This document shows, in pieces, positions 8,559-21,400 of a stretch of 64,000 nucleotides of DNA; the first letter of the stretch is position 1; each line of letters begins with the position of its first letter. A model generated the notes under the pieces. It did no database searches. It worked only from the letters and a program-made list of their open reading frames with translations, and was not told the origin of the DNA. Source of the stretch: Puniceibacterium sp. IMCC21224 (lineage in GTDB: Bacteria; Pseudomonadota; Alphaproteobacteria; Rhodobacterales; Rhodobacteraceae); contig NZ_LDPY01000001.1 of assembly GCF_001038505.1 (NCBI RefSeq), positions 1,178,001 to 1,242,000 of the forward strand, read 5' to 3'. The position numbers and the translations under genes were made by a program.

Positions 8559-8612
8559 ATTTTGGAATCGGCTGATTACTTTTTTCGGGTCAAAAATTAC
8601 GGGGTGTGGGAC

Positions 8613-11600
8613 GTGTCGAACAAGCTGCAATCACTGCATCTGATGACGGGTCTGCAGGAATCCCTGTTCGCGTTTGAGGCTGATTCCGGGTCCGATAAGA
8701 GACAATCCGCCTACATCGAGCAGTTCACCTGCAAGTTGATCGGGCGCGTTGATGTCGTGGCGCTGTCTCAGGCGTGGCAGGATCTGTCGGACCGGCACAC
8801 GTCCTTGCGGACGGCATTTGTGCGCACGCGTGAGGGCAAGGCAATTCAGGCGGTTCTGACCGCCCGCGCGCCAGATGTCCGTTGTATCGAGCCCGGCGCG
8901 GAGAGGTCCGTTGTGGCGGTGGCGCAGGCTGAACGCAGCGCGCGTTTTGATTTGGCGCGCGATTCCCTGCTGCGTGTGGTCCTGGCCCCTGAACCCGGCG
9001 GATCCTGTGCGATGATCGTCACCTTTCACCATATCATATTGGACGCATGGTCCGCGCCAACGCTGATTGATGATTTGATGGCACTTTACGCGCGGGGTAT
9101 CGGGCAGGGGGCAGAGCCAAGTACGCCCGCGCGTACCACGACTGGCGCGCTTGCTGACAGCCAGAAGGCGCGGCGCGGTGCGGCGGGCAAAGCGTATTGG
9201 CATTCGGTCCTGCATGGCGCCACGATTGCCGCATTGCCGGTACTGGATGCGACGGGATCGCCGGGGGCAAAATCCGCGGTCATCCGACTTCTGCCGGAGC
9301 AGCTTGGCGCCCGGATTCACAGCTTTTCCAGCCGCCATGGCGTCACACCCAGCGCTGTCCTGCATGCTATTTGGGGGGCGGTTCTGGCGCGGTTGAGCGA
9401 TCAGGACGATGCGGTCTTTGCCTCGGTCATGGCGAATCGCAGTCATGATCTGCCTGAGATAGATCGCGCCGTGGGACTGTTTGCCGCGACCTTGCCGGTG
9501 CGGGTGGATCTGTCGCAGGACAAAGGCTTTGCCCAGCTCTGCAAGGACGTGCAGGCACAGCTGCGTGATGCGCCGCTGTGGTCAGCGCTGCCACTGGCTG
9601 ATATCCTTGCGGCGGGTGGACTGCGGGCCGACCATCTGGACCACACGATGATCGGCCGTCCGGCCGCGCTGGCTTGGGGACAGGCGGATTGTCTCGAGTT
9701 TCCGCAAGCCGGGCTGACCATCGGTGAGTACAGCGCGCAAAGTTGGGATCACTATGACTTCCAGATCGGATTTTCGCTCGGCGATGCGCCGTATCTAGAG
9801 GCGCGCCATGATGTTAACCGCGTGCCGCTAGACCGGGTCGAAATGCTGCTGTCCCTGACGCTCGATCTACTCGGGCGGCTTTTATCCCGTCCGTCAGATG
9901 CAATTGTATCTGTGCCACTCTGCATCTCGGACGCCCTGTCCAGCCGGATCACCGGCACGGCGGCGGCACCGGCTCTGTCCGTGGCAGAGATGATAGCCCA
10001 GCACGATCCGACCTCAGAGGTTGTTGGCGACGCAAGCAATACGCTGGACCGCGCCGCGTTGATGACCGAGGTGGCACAGACAGCACTCGCGCTTGCCGAA
10101 CAGGGGGTGCGCACGGGCGACCGCGTTGCGATTGCCGCGGTCCAGGGCAACACCTTTGTTGTGCAGGCGCTGGCCTGCTGGCAGCTGGGGGCGGGTTTTG
10201 TTCCGGTCAATCCGGCGTGGCCTGTATTGCGTCAGCAGCAGATCATTGACGCGGCCCGCCCACGACTGACACTGGGTCTGCCAGACCGGCAATTGTCGCA
10301 AGACCCCGTGCGTGACGCGTCTGACGCCGCGAGCGCCGGGTTGGCCTATTGTATCTTTACCTCGGGCTCAACCGGCGCGCCCAAAGGCGTTGCGGTGCCG
10401 CAAGAGGCGCTTGCCAACTATTGCCAGAGCGTCGGGCACACCTTTGGGTTCACTGCGCAGGATCGTGCGTTGCAGGTGACCTCGCCGGCCTTTGATCTGG
10501 GCTACACGACGGCCTTTGGAGTGCTTGCGGCGGGTGGTGCTGTGTTCTGGCTGGGGGCAGAGGCGGCGGTGGATCCGGATCTGGTGCTGCGTGCCATGGC
10601 CGAGCGCGGCATCACAGTGATGAAGACGACGCCCGCCTTTTTGCACCTGTTGCTAAGCGCGCCCGACCTGTCACGCTTTGCGGCGCTGACGCAGTGGCGG
10701 TTGTTGATTCTGGGCGGAGAGAGCCCAGACCCTGACCAGATTGCCCGACTGGCGGCGCTGTGCCCCTGGCTGCAACTGGCCTGCCACTACGGGCCAACCG
10801 AAGCGACCATCGGGTGTGCAATGACAGCGCCGCGTCCGATTGGCATTTGGATAGAACAGGATGCGCATGATCTCGGGATGCCGGTCGCGGGGTCTGAGAT
10901 CCGTATCGTTGACCGCTTTGGCGATATTCTGCCGCGCGGCGTCCGGGGCGAGATTGCGGTTGGCGGCGCCGCGCTGGCGCGCGGCTACCTATCGCCCGCG
11001 CCGCAAGGTGGGTTTACCCGGATCGGCGGCCAGCGGTTTTATCGAACCGGCGATCTGGGCCTGATCACGGCGGATGGAACTCTGCGGTTTGCCGGGCGTC
11101 GCGATGGTATCGGCAAGATCCGCGGGCACCGCATTGATCCCGAGGAAATCCGTCTGGCGCTGTTGCGCGATGCGCAGATCGATGAGGCGGCGGTCGCCAT
11201 ACGCGGTCAGGGGGCGGCGGCGCAGTTGGTGGCCTTTGTCAAAACCCGCGATGGATCGCGCGACCCGGCCCGGCTGCGCGCTGGGCTGGCGCAATATCTG
11301 CCAGGGGTGCAGATCCCGCAACGTTTTGTCTTTCTGTCGCGGCTTTTGATGACAGAGAATGGCAAGACCGACACCACCGCGATGCTGGCCGGACTGGGTG
11401 ATTTGCCTGACCGACTGAGCGCCGGATCACCGCCAGACACGACAACCGAACGACACCTTGCTCGCATCTGGGCGCAGGTTCTTGGGCTGAACACTGTTGC
11501 GGGTGACGACGATTTCTTTTTGCTGGGCGGGCATTCCCTGCGCGCCATCGAAGTATCTTCGCTGATGGAGCAAGAGACCGGCCAGCGTCTGCCGCTGCGC

Positions 11601-12482
11601 TGGTTCACCGATGCGCCTGTGCTGTCGGATCTGGCTGCGCGGATCGACGCCGCACAGGCGGCAGGTACCGCACATCCGTCGCAGTCGGCTGCCGCGCTCA
11701 TGCGGCTGTGGGGACAGGACGACGCGGCGCAAATGCTGTGTTTTCCGGGCTTGATGGGCAGTTCCAGCATTTACCGCGAGTGGCTGAGCACATTGGCGCC
11801 GGGGTATTCGGTGGACGGGATCGACGATTTTCCGGCGTTCGACAGCGCACCGGATATTCCCGCAACGGTACGCTGGATCCTCGAGCAGGCTCCAGACGCT
11901 GGACGCGGGTATCAGGTTCTTCTGGGCTGGTCTGTCGGCGCTGATCTGGCCTATGAGGCGGCAAAGCAGCTTGCCGCGCACGGTGTGTCACCGCTTGTGA
12001 TCCTGCTGGACCGGTTGCCGGGCGAGCCGCAGTTGATGCAGGACAGCGGCCAGACCCCGCTGGAGTCGCGCCGCTACTGGTCGCAGGTGATGCGCACTCT
12101 GCGCGGTGCCTTGCCCGAGGCTGTCGTCGCGCAATACGAAACCCAGTTTGTGCAACGTCTCGCCAAACAGGGTGCCTATGTGCCGACGATACCGATCAAG
12201 AACCGGGTGGTTGGCGTTCTGGCGACCCCCGACGGCGTTGTCGTGCAGCGGCGATTAGACCAGATGGCGGCGCTGAGCCGGGGTGAGAACAGCGTTCTGA
12301 GCTGCGGCGCGGATCATTTCAGCCTGTTCCATCCGCCCCATGTGGCCGAGTGGACCGGGACACTGCGGCCGCTGATTGCAGCCCATCTTGCCGGTGTTTC
12401 CATGTCCGACGACGGCACGCCTGCACCGGGATGGCGCGTTCCCGATCCCCGGCCGCTTGCGAATGACGAGGTAAAAGTGTGA
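8613..12482 (+). CDS. NRPS termination protein, C-A-T-TE, predicted Asp-activating
   Basis: About 1289 aa. Domains in order: condensation (about 1-430, motif HHIILDAWS), adenylation (about 450-930, IFTSGSTGAPKG, FYRTGDLG and ENGKTD), carrier (about 945-1010, LLGGHSL with phosphopantetheine Ser975), and type I thioesterase (about 1040-1275, GWSVG with Ser1107, then a C-terminal GADHF His). By-eye extraction of the binding-pocket residues gives DLTKIGHIG, one residue away from the classical aspartate code. It is the last station of the line although its gene comes first. The 2410-aa protein ends in an epimerisation domain, so this C domain should accept a D-residue. The start is uncertain: GTG 8613 is preceded by GGGGTG, the frame is open back to TTG 8562, and ATG 8643 is also possible. 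The stop overlaps the next start (GTGA). Confidence 0.93.
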   Translation: MSNKLQSLHLMTGLQESLFAFEADSGSDKRQSAYIEQFTCKLIGRVDVVALSQAWQDLSDRHTSLRTAFVRTREGKAIQAVLTARAPDVRCIEPGAERSVVAVAQAERSARFDLARDSLLRVVLAPEPGGSCAMIVTFHHIILDAWSAPTLIDDLMALYARGIGQGAEPSTPARTTTGALADSQKARRGAAGKAYWHSVLHGATIAALPVLDATGSPGAKSAVIRLLPEQLGARIHSFSSRHGVTPSAVLHAIWGAVLARLSDQDDAVFASVMANRSHDLPEIDRAVGLFAATLPVRVDLSQDKGFAQLCKDVQAQLRDAPLWSALPLADILAAGGLRADHLDHTMIGRPAALAWGQADCLEFPQAGLTIGEYSAQSWDHYDFQIGFSLGDAPYLEARHDVNRVPLDRVEMLLSLTLDLLGRLLSRPSDAIVSVPLCISDALSSRITGTAAAPALSVAEMIAQHDPTSEVVGDASNTLDRAALMTEVAQTALALAEQGVRTGDRVAIAAVQGNTFVVQALACWQLGAGFVPVNPAWPVLRQQQIIDAARPRLTLGLPDRQLSQDPVRDASDAASAGLAYCIFTSGSTGAPKGVAVPQEALANYCQSVGHTFGFTAQDRALQVTSPAFDLGYTTAFGVLAAGGAVFWLGAEAAVDPDLVLRAMAERGITVMKTTPAFLHLLLSAPDLSRFAALTQWRLLILGGESPDPDQIARLAALCPWLQLACHYGPTEATIGCAMTAPRPIGIWIEQDAHDLGMPVAGSEIRIVDRFGDILPRGVRGEIAVGGAALARGYLSPAPQGGFTRIGGQRFYRTGDLGLITADGTLRFAGRRDGIGKIRGHRIDPEEIRLALLRDAQIDEAAVAIRGQGAAAQLVAFVKTRDGSRDPARLRAGLAQYLPGVQIPQRFVFLSRLLMTENGKTDTTAMLAGLGDLPDRLSAGSPPDTTTERHLARIWAQVLGLNTVAGDDDFFLLGGHSLRAIEVSSLMEQETGQRLPLRWFTDAPVLSDLAARIDAAQAAGTAHPSQSAAALMRLWGQDDAAQMLCFPGLMGSSSIYREWLSTLAPGYSVDGIDDFPAFDSAPDIPATVRWILEQAPDAGRGYQVLLGWSVGADLAYEAAKQLAAHGVSPLVILLDRLPGEPQLMQDSGQTPLESRRYWSQVMRTLRGALPEAVVAQYETQFVQRLAKQGAYVPTIPIKNRVVGVLATPDGVVVQRRLDQMAALSRGENSVLSCGADHFSLFHPPHVAEWTGTLRPLIAAHLAGVSMSDDGTPAPGWRVPDPRPLANDEVKV

Positions 12483-15400
12483 ACAACAGCAGCGTTTTTG
12501 ATCATCCGGGCCTGCCCGACCCGATCGGTGCCACAGATTTGTGGGGGGCCTTTCTGACCATCGCGCATCAGGGGGTGGCGACAGTGACCCGTCGCAACCG
12601 CGCGGGCGAAGATCTGAGCATCAACGCTGCCGAACTCGAAGAAATAGCGGGCACTCTGGCGTCGCAGCTGTGTGCCGCCGGTGCGCAGCCGGGCGATTGT
12701 GTGCTGCTGGTGAACGCAGATCCGATGGCGTTCGTCTGCGGGTTCTGGGCCTGTCAGGCCGCCGACCTGACTGCCGTGTCGATGCCCCCCATGGGCACGG
12801 CGGTTCAGATCGAACGCACCCGTGCAGCAATCAAGGTGCTGGGCCGGGCCTGGGTTCTGACCGAAGACGCCAGCTTTCGCGACGCCTTGGTGGATGCCGA
12901 AGGTGTCGTTGGTGCCTTTGTGATGACTGGTGATCACTTTGCTCGCCTTGACGTTACGGCAGAGAGCGATGTGCCCGCAGAAGCGATGAATCGCGCGCCA
13001 AACCCAGACGCGACTGCGGTGATCATGTTTTCCTCGGGTTCGACAGGCGATCCCAAAGGGGTCGAGCTGAGCCACCGTGCCATTCTGGCCCAGACCGCGA
13101 TGTTGCAGGATGCGTTGTCGGTCACGGCGCGCGACTGTTTTGTCAACTGGATGCCGATGTCGCATGATTTCGGGTTGTTCCACTTTCACATCCTGCCGCT
13201 TCTTAGCGGGTTGCCGCAGGTGCTCATGGCACCCGAGGATTTTGCCCGTCAGCCGGTATCCTGGATCCGTGCGCTGCATGATCACCGTGGCACCATCACA
13301 GGCGCACCGAACCTGGCGCTGCAAATGGTGACGAATCTGCTCAAGCCGCAGCGCGCGGCGCAATTTGATCTGAGTCGGGTGCGCTGCGTCACCCTGGGGG
13401 CGGAACCGCTGGACCCGGTGGTGCTGCGTGCCTTTGCTGACCGGCTGGCACCGGCCGGGCTAGAGTCGGCGGCGTTGTGGCCCGCCTACGGTCTGGCCGA
13501 GGCGACGCTGGTGGTCACGATGCGGTCGGGCCTGGACACCGTGCACGTGGCGCGCCGGTCGCTGGAACCCGGTCAACGGGTCGAGCATTTGACACAGGGC
13601 GATCCCGAGGCGGTCGAACTGCCATTGCTGGGTCGGCCTGTCACAGGGGTCAGGGTGCAGATCGTTGATGACGCTGGCGCGCCGTTGCCACCCGGTACCG
13701 TCGGCCACCTTCAGATCCGATGCGGTTCGCTGATGCAGGGCTACCGCAATCGACCTGACCAAAGTGCGCAGGTGTTGCGCCAGGATGGCTGGCTGGACAC
13801 CGGCGATATCGGTTTCCTGCGCGAGGGTCAGTTTGTCATGGCAGGCCGGGCCAAGGACGTGATCATTTCCGGCGGGCGCAATTACCATCCCGCCGACCTG
13901 GAGCGGATCGCGCAGGGCGCGCCCGGGCTGACGTCTCTGCATCAGATCGCCATCGCGCAGGGACGCGATCCGGCGGATGGAGCGGTCAGAACGCTTGGGT
14001 TCCTGCGCGTTCGCGGGCAGGGGACGCAAGCTGTGGCCTTGCAAGAGGCGCTTGCCGCGCATGTGGTCGCCCAGACCGGCGTGGTTTTGGATCACGTCTT
14101 GTGCGTGCGGGATCTGCCGCGCACGACCAGCGGCAAACTGCAACGCCATGCGCTGTCGCGTGCCTATGAACATGGCGCCTACTCTGACCAGCTCAGCGGC
14201 GATGCAGACGCGGCACAGGCGCGCGGCGCGCCTTTGCGCCGGGCGATTTCCGATGGCCATGTCGCTGTTGTGACCAGTCTGATCTGCAACGAAGCCGCTC
14301 TGTTATGCGGGACGTCTGTCGATCCGGCGGCGGGGCTGATGGATCAGGGGCTGTCGTCGCGCCAGGCCGTGACGCTGTGCGCGCGGTTGGGCACATGGCT
14401 GGGGCGCGAGCTTTCGATTGCACAGCTTTTCGATCACCCCAGCCCGCGCGCGTTGGCGCAGGCGCTGATCCAGGACGGGGCGGTAACCACAGAGGTGCCG
14501 ACGCGGGCCACAACCGCGCAACCCTCATCTGATGCTCGCATCGCAGTGATTGGGTATGGCTGCCGCTTTCCGGGCAGCGACTCGCCCGAGGCGTTCTGGG
14601 ATTTTCTGACCGCCCCGCACCCGGTGGTGGCTCCGATTCCGGCAGATCGCTGGACGCTGAACCCAGGTGATCCGGATCTGCCGCCCGCCGCACTTCTGTC
14701 GCAGATCGACAGCTTTGATGCCGGGTTGTTTGGCGTGTTGCAAGGTGAGGCCGAGGCGATGAATCCCATTCAGCGTCTGCTTTTGCAGGTGTTGTGGCAG
14801 GCGCTTGAACACGCTGGGCTGGACGCGGCACGATTGCGCGGGAAACGCGTCGGGCTGTTCGTCGGCCTGAGCGAGACGGGCCTGGGGACAGGGCGCGGTG
14901 AGATTGTCGCCGATGGCGATGCGCTGGCCGCCTATGCCGTCACAGGCAGTGCGGGCAGCATCGCTGTTGGTCGCATGGCGCATCTGTTTGATTTTCGCGG
15001 GCCGGCGCTGGCGGTGGACACTGCCTGTTCGTCGTCCATCGTGGCGCTGGACCTTGCGGCGCAGGCCTTGCGGCAGGGGCGCTGTGATCTGGCGGTCGCC
15101 GGAGGTGCGAACCTGATCCTGTCGCCCGATTTGCATGTGGGTCTGCACCGGATGGGTGCGCTGTCACCGGATGGTCTGTGCAAGACCTTCGATGCGTCTG
15201 CTGATGGCTATGGCCGGGGCGAAGGTGCCGGTCTGGTCGTGCTCAAACGGCTGGATGAGGCGGCGCGCGATCAGGACACTCTGCGCGCGGAACTGCTGGC
15301 CACCACACTCAACCACGATGGTCAGAGCGCCAGCGTCACCGCCCCGAACGGCCGTGCTCAGCGGGATCTGTTGCGTCGCGCGTTGCAAGAGGCTGGGTTG

Positions 15401-18400
15401 GCAGGCGACGACCTGGATTGGGTGGAAACCCATGGCACCGGCACTGCGTTGGGTGATCCGATTGAACTTGAGGCGCTGCGTGACGTTCTGCGCCGTACAG
15501 CAGGTCGACCTTTGCCCCTTGGCGCGGTCAAGAGTCTGATCGGCCACCTTGAGGCGGCGGCAGGAATCGCGAGCGTTATCAAGATCTTACTGGCGTTTGA
15601 GCATGGTTTGGTGCCCCCGGATCGTGCATGCGCTATGCTGAACGACCGCTTTGACTGGGCGGCGGGCGGGATGCAGCCGATCACCCAACCACTGGATTGG
15701 TCACGCAGCGGGCGGCGTCTGGCCGGGGTTGCGTCCTTTGGGATGAGCGGCACCAACGCCTATGCCATCCTGTCCAGTCCGCCGGTTACACCACCGGCTG
15801 GAGCACTCGAAACGCCGGACAGGCCGTTGGTGCTGCCGCTTTCGGTGCTCGGCAAAGCCGCAGCCGAGCCGTTGCTGGACGCATGGTCTGCCAAGCTTGA
15901 GGGAGCGAAGTCTGCCGAACGCGCCGATCTGGTTGCAGGTCAAGCGAGCCGCCGCGTCTCTGGCCCCTGGCGTCGGGCGGCCATCGTGGCGCGCACGGGA
16001 TCGCTAACCGGTATCATGCAGGCCCCGTGGGTCAATGCGTTGACAACGCCGCGTGTGGTTTTTGCCTATCCGGGTCAGGGGGCGCAATCGGTCGCGATGG
16101 GCGCGGACCTCTATCGAAACGAGCCGGTCTTTCGCGCTGCATTTGATCAGGCGTCAGAGGCCGCGGGACTGGTGCAGGGCCATCCTCTGAGCGAATGGCT
16201 ATATGGCGCTGCTGCAGCGGATGAGGCACGGATGACTCAGACCGATTTGTCTCAGCCTGCGCTGGTGGCATTTGGTCACGCTCTGACAACACTTTGGGCC
16301 GAATTTGGGCTGCGCCCTGACGCGGTGCTGGGTCATAGTGTCGGAGAGATTGGCGCGGCGCTGGCATCGGGGCAGTTCGGGATCGAGACTGCGATGCGGC
16401 TGGCGGTACGGCGTGGTCGACTGATGCACGACCGCGCCGGGGCAGGCGCAATGCTGGCCCTGCGCGCGGACGAGGGTACGGCGCGCGGGCTGATGACCAA
16501 CCTTCCTGACGTCGTGATCGCCGGATACAATGGCCCAACCGCGCTGAGCCTTTCAGGCCCCGTTTCGCACATAGCGCAATTGCGTGAACGGGCCGAGGCG
16601 GCGGGCCATGTCACGGCGCCGGTTCGGGTCTCACGGGCATTCCACAGCCCGGCCATGGCACAGGCGGCACAGGATCTGTTCGACGGGCTAACGCTGGATT
16701 CACAGCCGGGACATCTGCCGGTCTTTTCGACGCTGTCGGGAATGCTGGCGTCATCGGATGCTTTTGGCGCGCCGGAATACTGGCGCGATCAGATGCTTGC
16801 ACCTGTCCGGTTCGTCCAAGCCGCGCAGGCTGCTACTGCGGCGGGCGACACGATCTGCCTAGAGATCGGCCCGGGCGCAGTCCTGTCGCGCCTAGGCGCT
16901 GCGGCCGCGCCAGAGGCAATATGGATTGGCGGCGCAGGCGCGCCAGAGGCATTCGCCGTTGCTGCCGGCACAGTCTGGAGCCACGGTGCTGCTGTGGACT
17001 GGGCACGCTATTACGGCACGCGCGGCGCGTCGGGTGATCGTTTGCCGCGCCACCCGATGGCGGATCAGCCGCTGCCACGCCGTCCGGTCGGCGCATTGGG
17101 TCTGACCATGAACCGCACTGGACAAACCGCGATTCCAGCGATCACTGCAACATCCCTGGATCCGGTTGCCCCACAGGACCTGCTACAGACCGAAATTCTG
17201 CCGATTATTGCCCGGATTTCAGGTGTCGCGGCTGAGCTGATCGCGCCCGATGCGGCGCTGACCGCGCTGGGCATGGATTCGCTGGGCATGGTACAGCTTC
17301 AGCGCGCTCTCTCGTCGCGGCTCGCGCTCGAGGTTGAGTTGCGAGCCTTGTTTGAAACGGTCGAAACCCCGCGCAAACTGGCCGACCTTCTGGCCTCGAC
17401 GCGACCGACGCCGATCCCGGACAACGCTGCGGTCGGTCGTCAAGCCGCAATCGTGACGGATGCAGCATCTGGTGGCATGGCCGCGGTGATGCAGGCGCAA
17501 CTGAAGATGGTCGAGGACGTCATTGCACGACAGTTGCAAGTGATGTCAGATGGTGGTGCGATGCCCGCGCCCGAAGCAGCCCGGTCAAAGCCTGCGATGG
17601 GGGCACGACCTGTCGGAACCGAAATCAAGGGATTGTTCCGCCAACCGAAAAAGGACACCTCGGGTCTGACGGCGGCGCAGCAGGCTCATGTGGCGGATCT
17701 GAGCACCACGTGGAACGCGCGCAGCGCCGGGTCCAAGGCCGGGGCGCAATCCGCCCGCCGACATGTGGCCAACAGCCGCGCGGTGTTTGGCTTTGCGCCT
17801 GACCTCAAGGAGTTGACTTACCCGCTGATGGCCGACCGGGCGCATGGTGCACATGTCTGGGACGTCGACGGCAACCGCTATGTCGACGTGACAATGGGAT
17901 TTGGCGTCTACCTGTTTGGGCACAATCCAGATTTTGTCACCAAAGCCTTGCATGAAGAGCTGGACCGGGGCGCCGCGATTGGCCCTGCGACGCCACTGGC
18001 CGAACAGGTGGCAGAGCGTATTCACGCCATGACCGGGGCGGAGCGCAGCGCCTTTTTCTCTACCGGTACCGAGGCAATCATGTGCGCCGTGCGCATTGCC
18101 CGCGCGGTGACCGGTCGCCAAAAGATCGTGATCTTCAAGGGCGCCTACCACGGTAGCTTTGACGGGGTTCTGGCCACCGGCTGGATCGACGCGGATGGCA
18201 CACCGCAGGCTGCTCCGATGACCGATGGCACATTGCAGGGCATGGTCGATCCGGTGATTACATTGGATTACGGCGACATGGCCGGGCTTGAGGTGATCAG
18301 GCGTCATGCGGATGACATTGCGCTGGTGCTGGTCGAACCGGTGCAAAGCCGCAACCCAGAAAACCGTCCGATTGAATATCTGCGTGCGCTGCGCGATCTG

Positions 18401-21400
18401 ACCCGTAGGCAGGATGTCCCATTGCTGTTTGACGAAGTGATCTCGGGGTTTCGGTTCTCCGCAGGTGGGATGCAGGACATTTTCGGGATCGAGGCGGACC
18501 TGGTGACCTATGGCAAAGTGCTGGGGCATGGTCAGCCGATCGGAGTGCTGTCGGGGGCGGCCCGCTATATGGACGCGGTGGATGGCGGCACGTGGCGCTA
18601 TGGGGATGACAGTGGGCCGGGCACGCGCACAGCCTTTGTGGCCGGTACGTTCAACGGTCATCCGATGGCTTTGGCTGCCGCGCGCGCTGTGCTGGATCAT
18701 ATTCGCGCTGACGGCGGCGCGATGTTTGACCAGCTTGCTGCGCGAACCGAGGGAATGTGCCAACGCCTCGATGCGCTGTTTCAGGCCGAAGAGGTGCCGG
18801 TACGGATGGAGCGGTTCGGATCGCTGTTCCGGTTCAATTTTGGTGCAGGTACCGAGATCCTGAACACTCATCTGCTGAACAACGGGGTGTTTGTCTGGGA
18901 ACAGCGAAACTGTTTCCTGTCGACCGCGCACGGGGACGACGAGGTGTCGCTGATCGTTGATGCGGCACGTCAGGGGATCGCAGCGATGAAGGCAGCGGGT
19001 TGGTTCGGCACGCCGATGTCGAGTGCACCAACGCAATTGGTCGGCGGCGCCGGAGAGCTGGCGCTCAGGCGTCGGGCCGCGATGGTACGACGGGGGACAT
19101 GGACCGACCTCATCCTGCTGCGGTTGGGCGACAAACGCTATCCATCCGACGCCGTAGCCGCAGCTTGGGCGCAGGTTTGTCAGCGCCACCCGGCCTTGCA
19201 CGCCTGTCTCGCCCCCGATGGTACACGGCGTGTGGCCGCCGCCGCTGCCGCACCGTTCGAGATGTTCCGCCTTGACGGCGCGGGGGGGGTAGACGCTGCG
19301 CTGGACGCCTGGGGCACACAGGCGCTTGAGCATACCTTTGCGTTCGACCGCGCCCCACTGCGGCTGAGCCTGATCGACGTCGCAGAGCAGACACTGGCAC
19401 TGACCAGCAGTCATCTGGGCTTTGACGGTTGGTCGCTGGCGCTAATCCTGAACGAACTGGGGCAGATTCTGGATGGGCGCGTGCCGGATCCGGTCGACGC
19501 TTTTGACATCTATCGTCTATGGGAGGAAAAGACCGACTTTTTCCGCCTTGATGCGGTGCCGCTGGCGCTGAATCTGCCGGTGGACGGTCCTGAACCTGAT
19601 GCCCCCGCGCCGCGTGGTCAGCGCGAAACGCGGGTCGATATCGCGCCGCTTTACGCCGAGATGGCGCAGGTGGCACGTGCCAATGGCATCACGCCACTGG
19701 CGGGGTTCATGGCGCCGTATGTGGCACTTCTGGGCTGGCTCAGCGGGCAAACCCGGGTATCTGTCGGCATTCCTGTGGCGGGGCAGGCGCTGTCGGGATG
19801 TCTGAACCTTGTTGGCAACCTTAGCTTTGTGCGTCCGGTCAGTGTTGATCTGACGTCCGAAATGACGATGACCGAGCTGGGCCGACACCTGCATTCCGAA
19901 CTGCTCAGACCCGGTTCACAGCCGCCTCTGGATGGTTTGCCTGACCGACATGCGCTGTTTAATCTGGATGGGCCGATCAATCTGGGCGCCGGGCTGTCCG
20001 GGGCTACCCTGCATCCGTCGCCCGTCTGCGGAGCGCGTGCGGATCTGTTCCTGAACCTGCTGCGTATCGGGGATCGGGTGGTGCTGGACTTTGATTGGAA
20101 CAGCGACCGGTTTACGACCCAGTCAGCCCAGGGCTGGCTAGAGGCGTATCTGGCTTTGACCCGGCGGTGCACGGCTGGCGATCTGACGCTGGCCGGGGCG
20201 TTTGCTCAGTTGCAGGAGGCGTTACCGCAACAACGGCCTGCGTCCCTTGTCACCCATGAAGCGTTGGAAACCGTTTCAACCCCGCAGGCGCCGGAGCGCG
20301 CGATGACCGCGACCGAGGCGGCTCTGGCACGAATCTGGCAGGATTTGTTGGGACGGCCTGTCACATCGCCTGACGCGGATTTTCTCGATCTTGGCGGCAG
20401 CAGCCTGCAAGCGGTTCGGTTGCTGGGCCGGATTACCGCGCAGTTTGACACGGACCCGAGCCTTGAGTGGATCTTTGCCACGTCCCGCCTTGCCGATATG
20501 GCGACGGGGCTGGAGAATCACAATGGTGATCGCGCCGACGAGGTGTCGCTGCCAGCGGTGTCTCGGCCCCGCGATGGTCGGGTGCCAGCCCTGCCGCAAC
20601 AGCAGCAACTTCATCTGCTTGCGGCGGTCAGCGACCCGGGCCCGGCCTACAATATCTGCCTTCGGCTGGACTTGGGTCAGCGGCTTGAGGCGCACACTCT
20701 GGCATTGGCGATGCAACAATTGGCGCGGCGTCATGCCAGCCTGCGCACAACCTTTGCCTGGAGCGAGGATCAACTGGATCAGGTCATCGCGCCCGAGCCA
20801 TCCGCCGGGCTGTCGCCACAGCGGTTGTCCCCCGAAGCGGATATCGAAGCGGTGCTCGACCGCTTTGCCCAACGCCCGTTCGAGGATGAGGGCGCGCCGC
20901 TGTGGCGGATTGGCCTGTTGGATCAACCCAAAGGCGGCAGCACGCTGGTTCTGGTCCTGCACCACATCATCAGTGATGCATGGTCAGCCGAAATCATGGT
21001 CCGCGATCTGCTGGACGCCTGTCAGCGCGTGGTGCTGGAGGCCCAGCCATTGCCAGCGCTTGCGCAGGATTTCCCTGACCATGCCCAGTGGGTCGCCGAC
21101 TCAGAAAGCGCACGCAACACGGCGCTGGCGTTCTGGCGCGAGCGCGCGGCGCAGGTGCCCGCACTGACCGCGCTGCCGGGTGATGCGTCGCGTCCAGTGC
21201 AGAAATCCTTTGCCGGGGCACGTGCCTCGCGCAAGCTGCCGCCGGACCTGCTGCGCCAGATGCAGAAACACGCGCGGACATTGCGCACGACCCCGTTCCA
21301 GATAGTCATGGCGGCGATTGCCACCCATGCTGTCGCGGTGTTGGATTGTCGCGATGTGGTGATCGGGACCGTCAGCGCGGGTCGCAACCGGCCCGGCATG

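Noticed and set aside
17585..19414. 609-aa minus-strand open frame inside the megasynthase
   Set aside because: Antisense shadow of the aminotransferase domain in high-GC sequence, with arginine/histidine-rich text and no domain.
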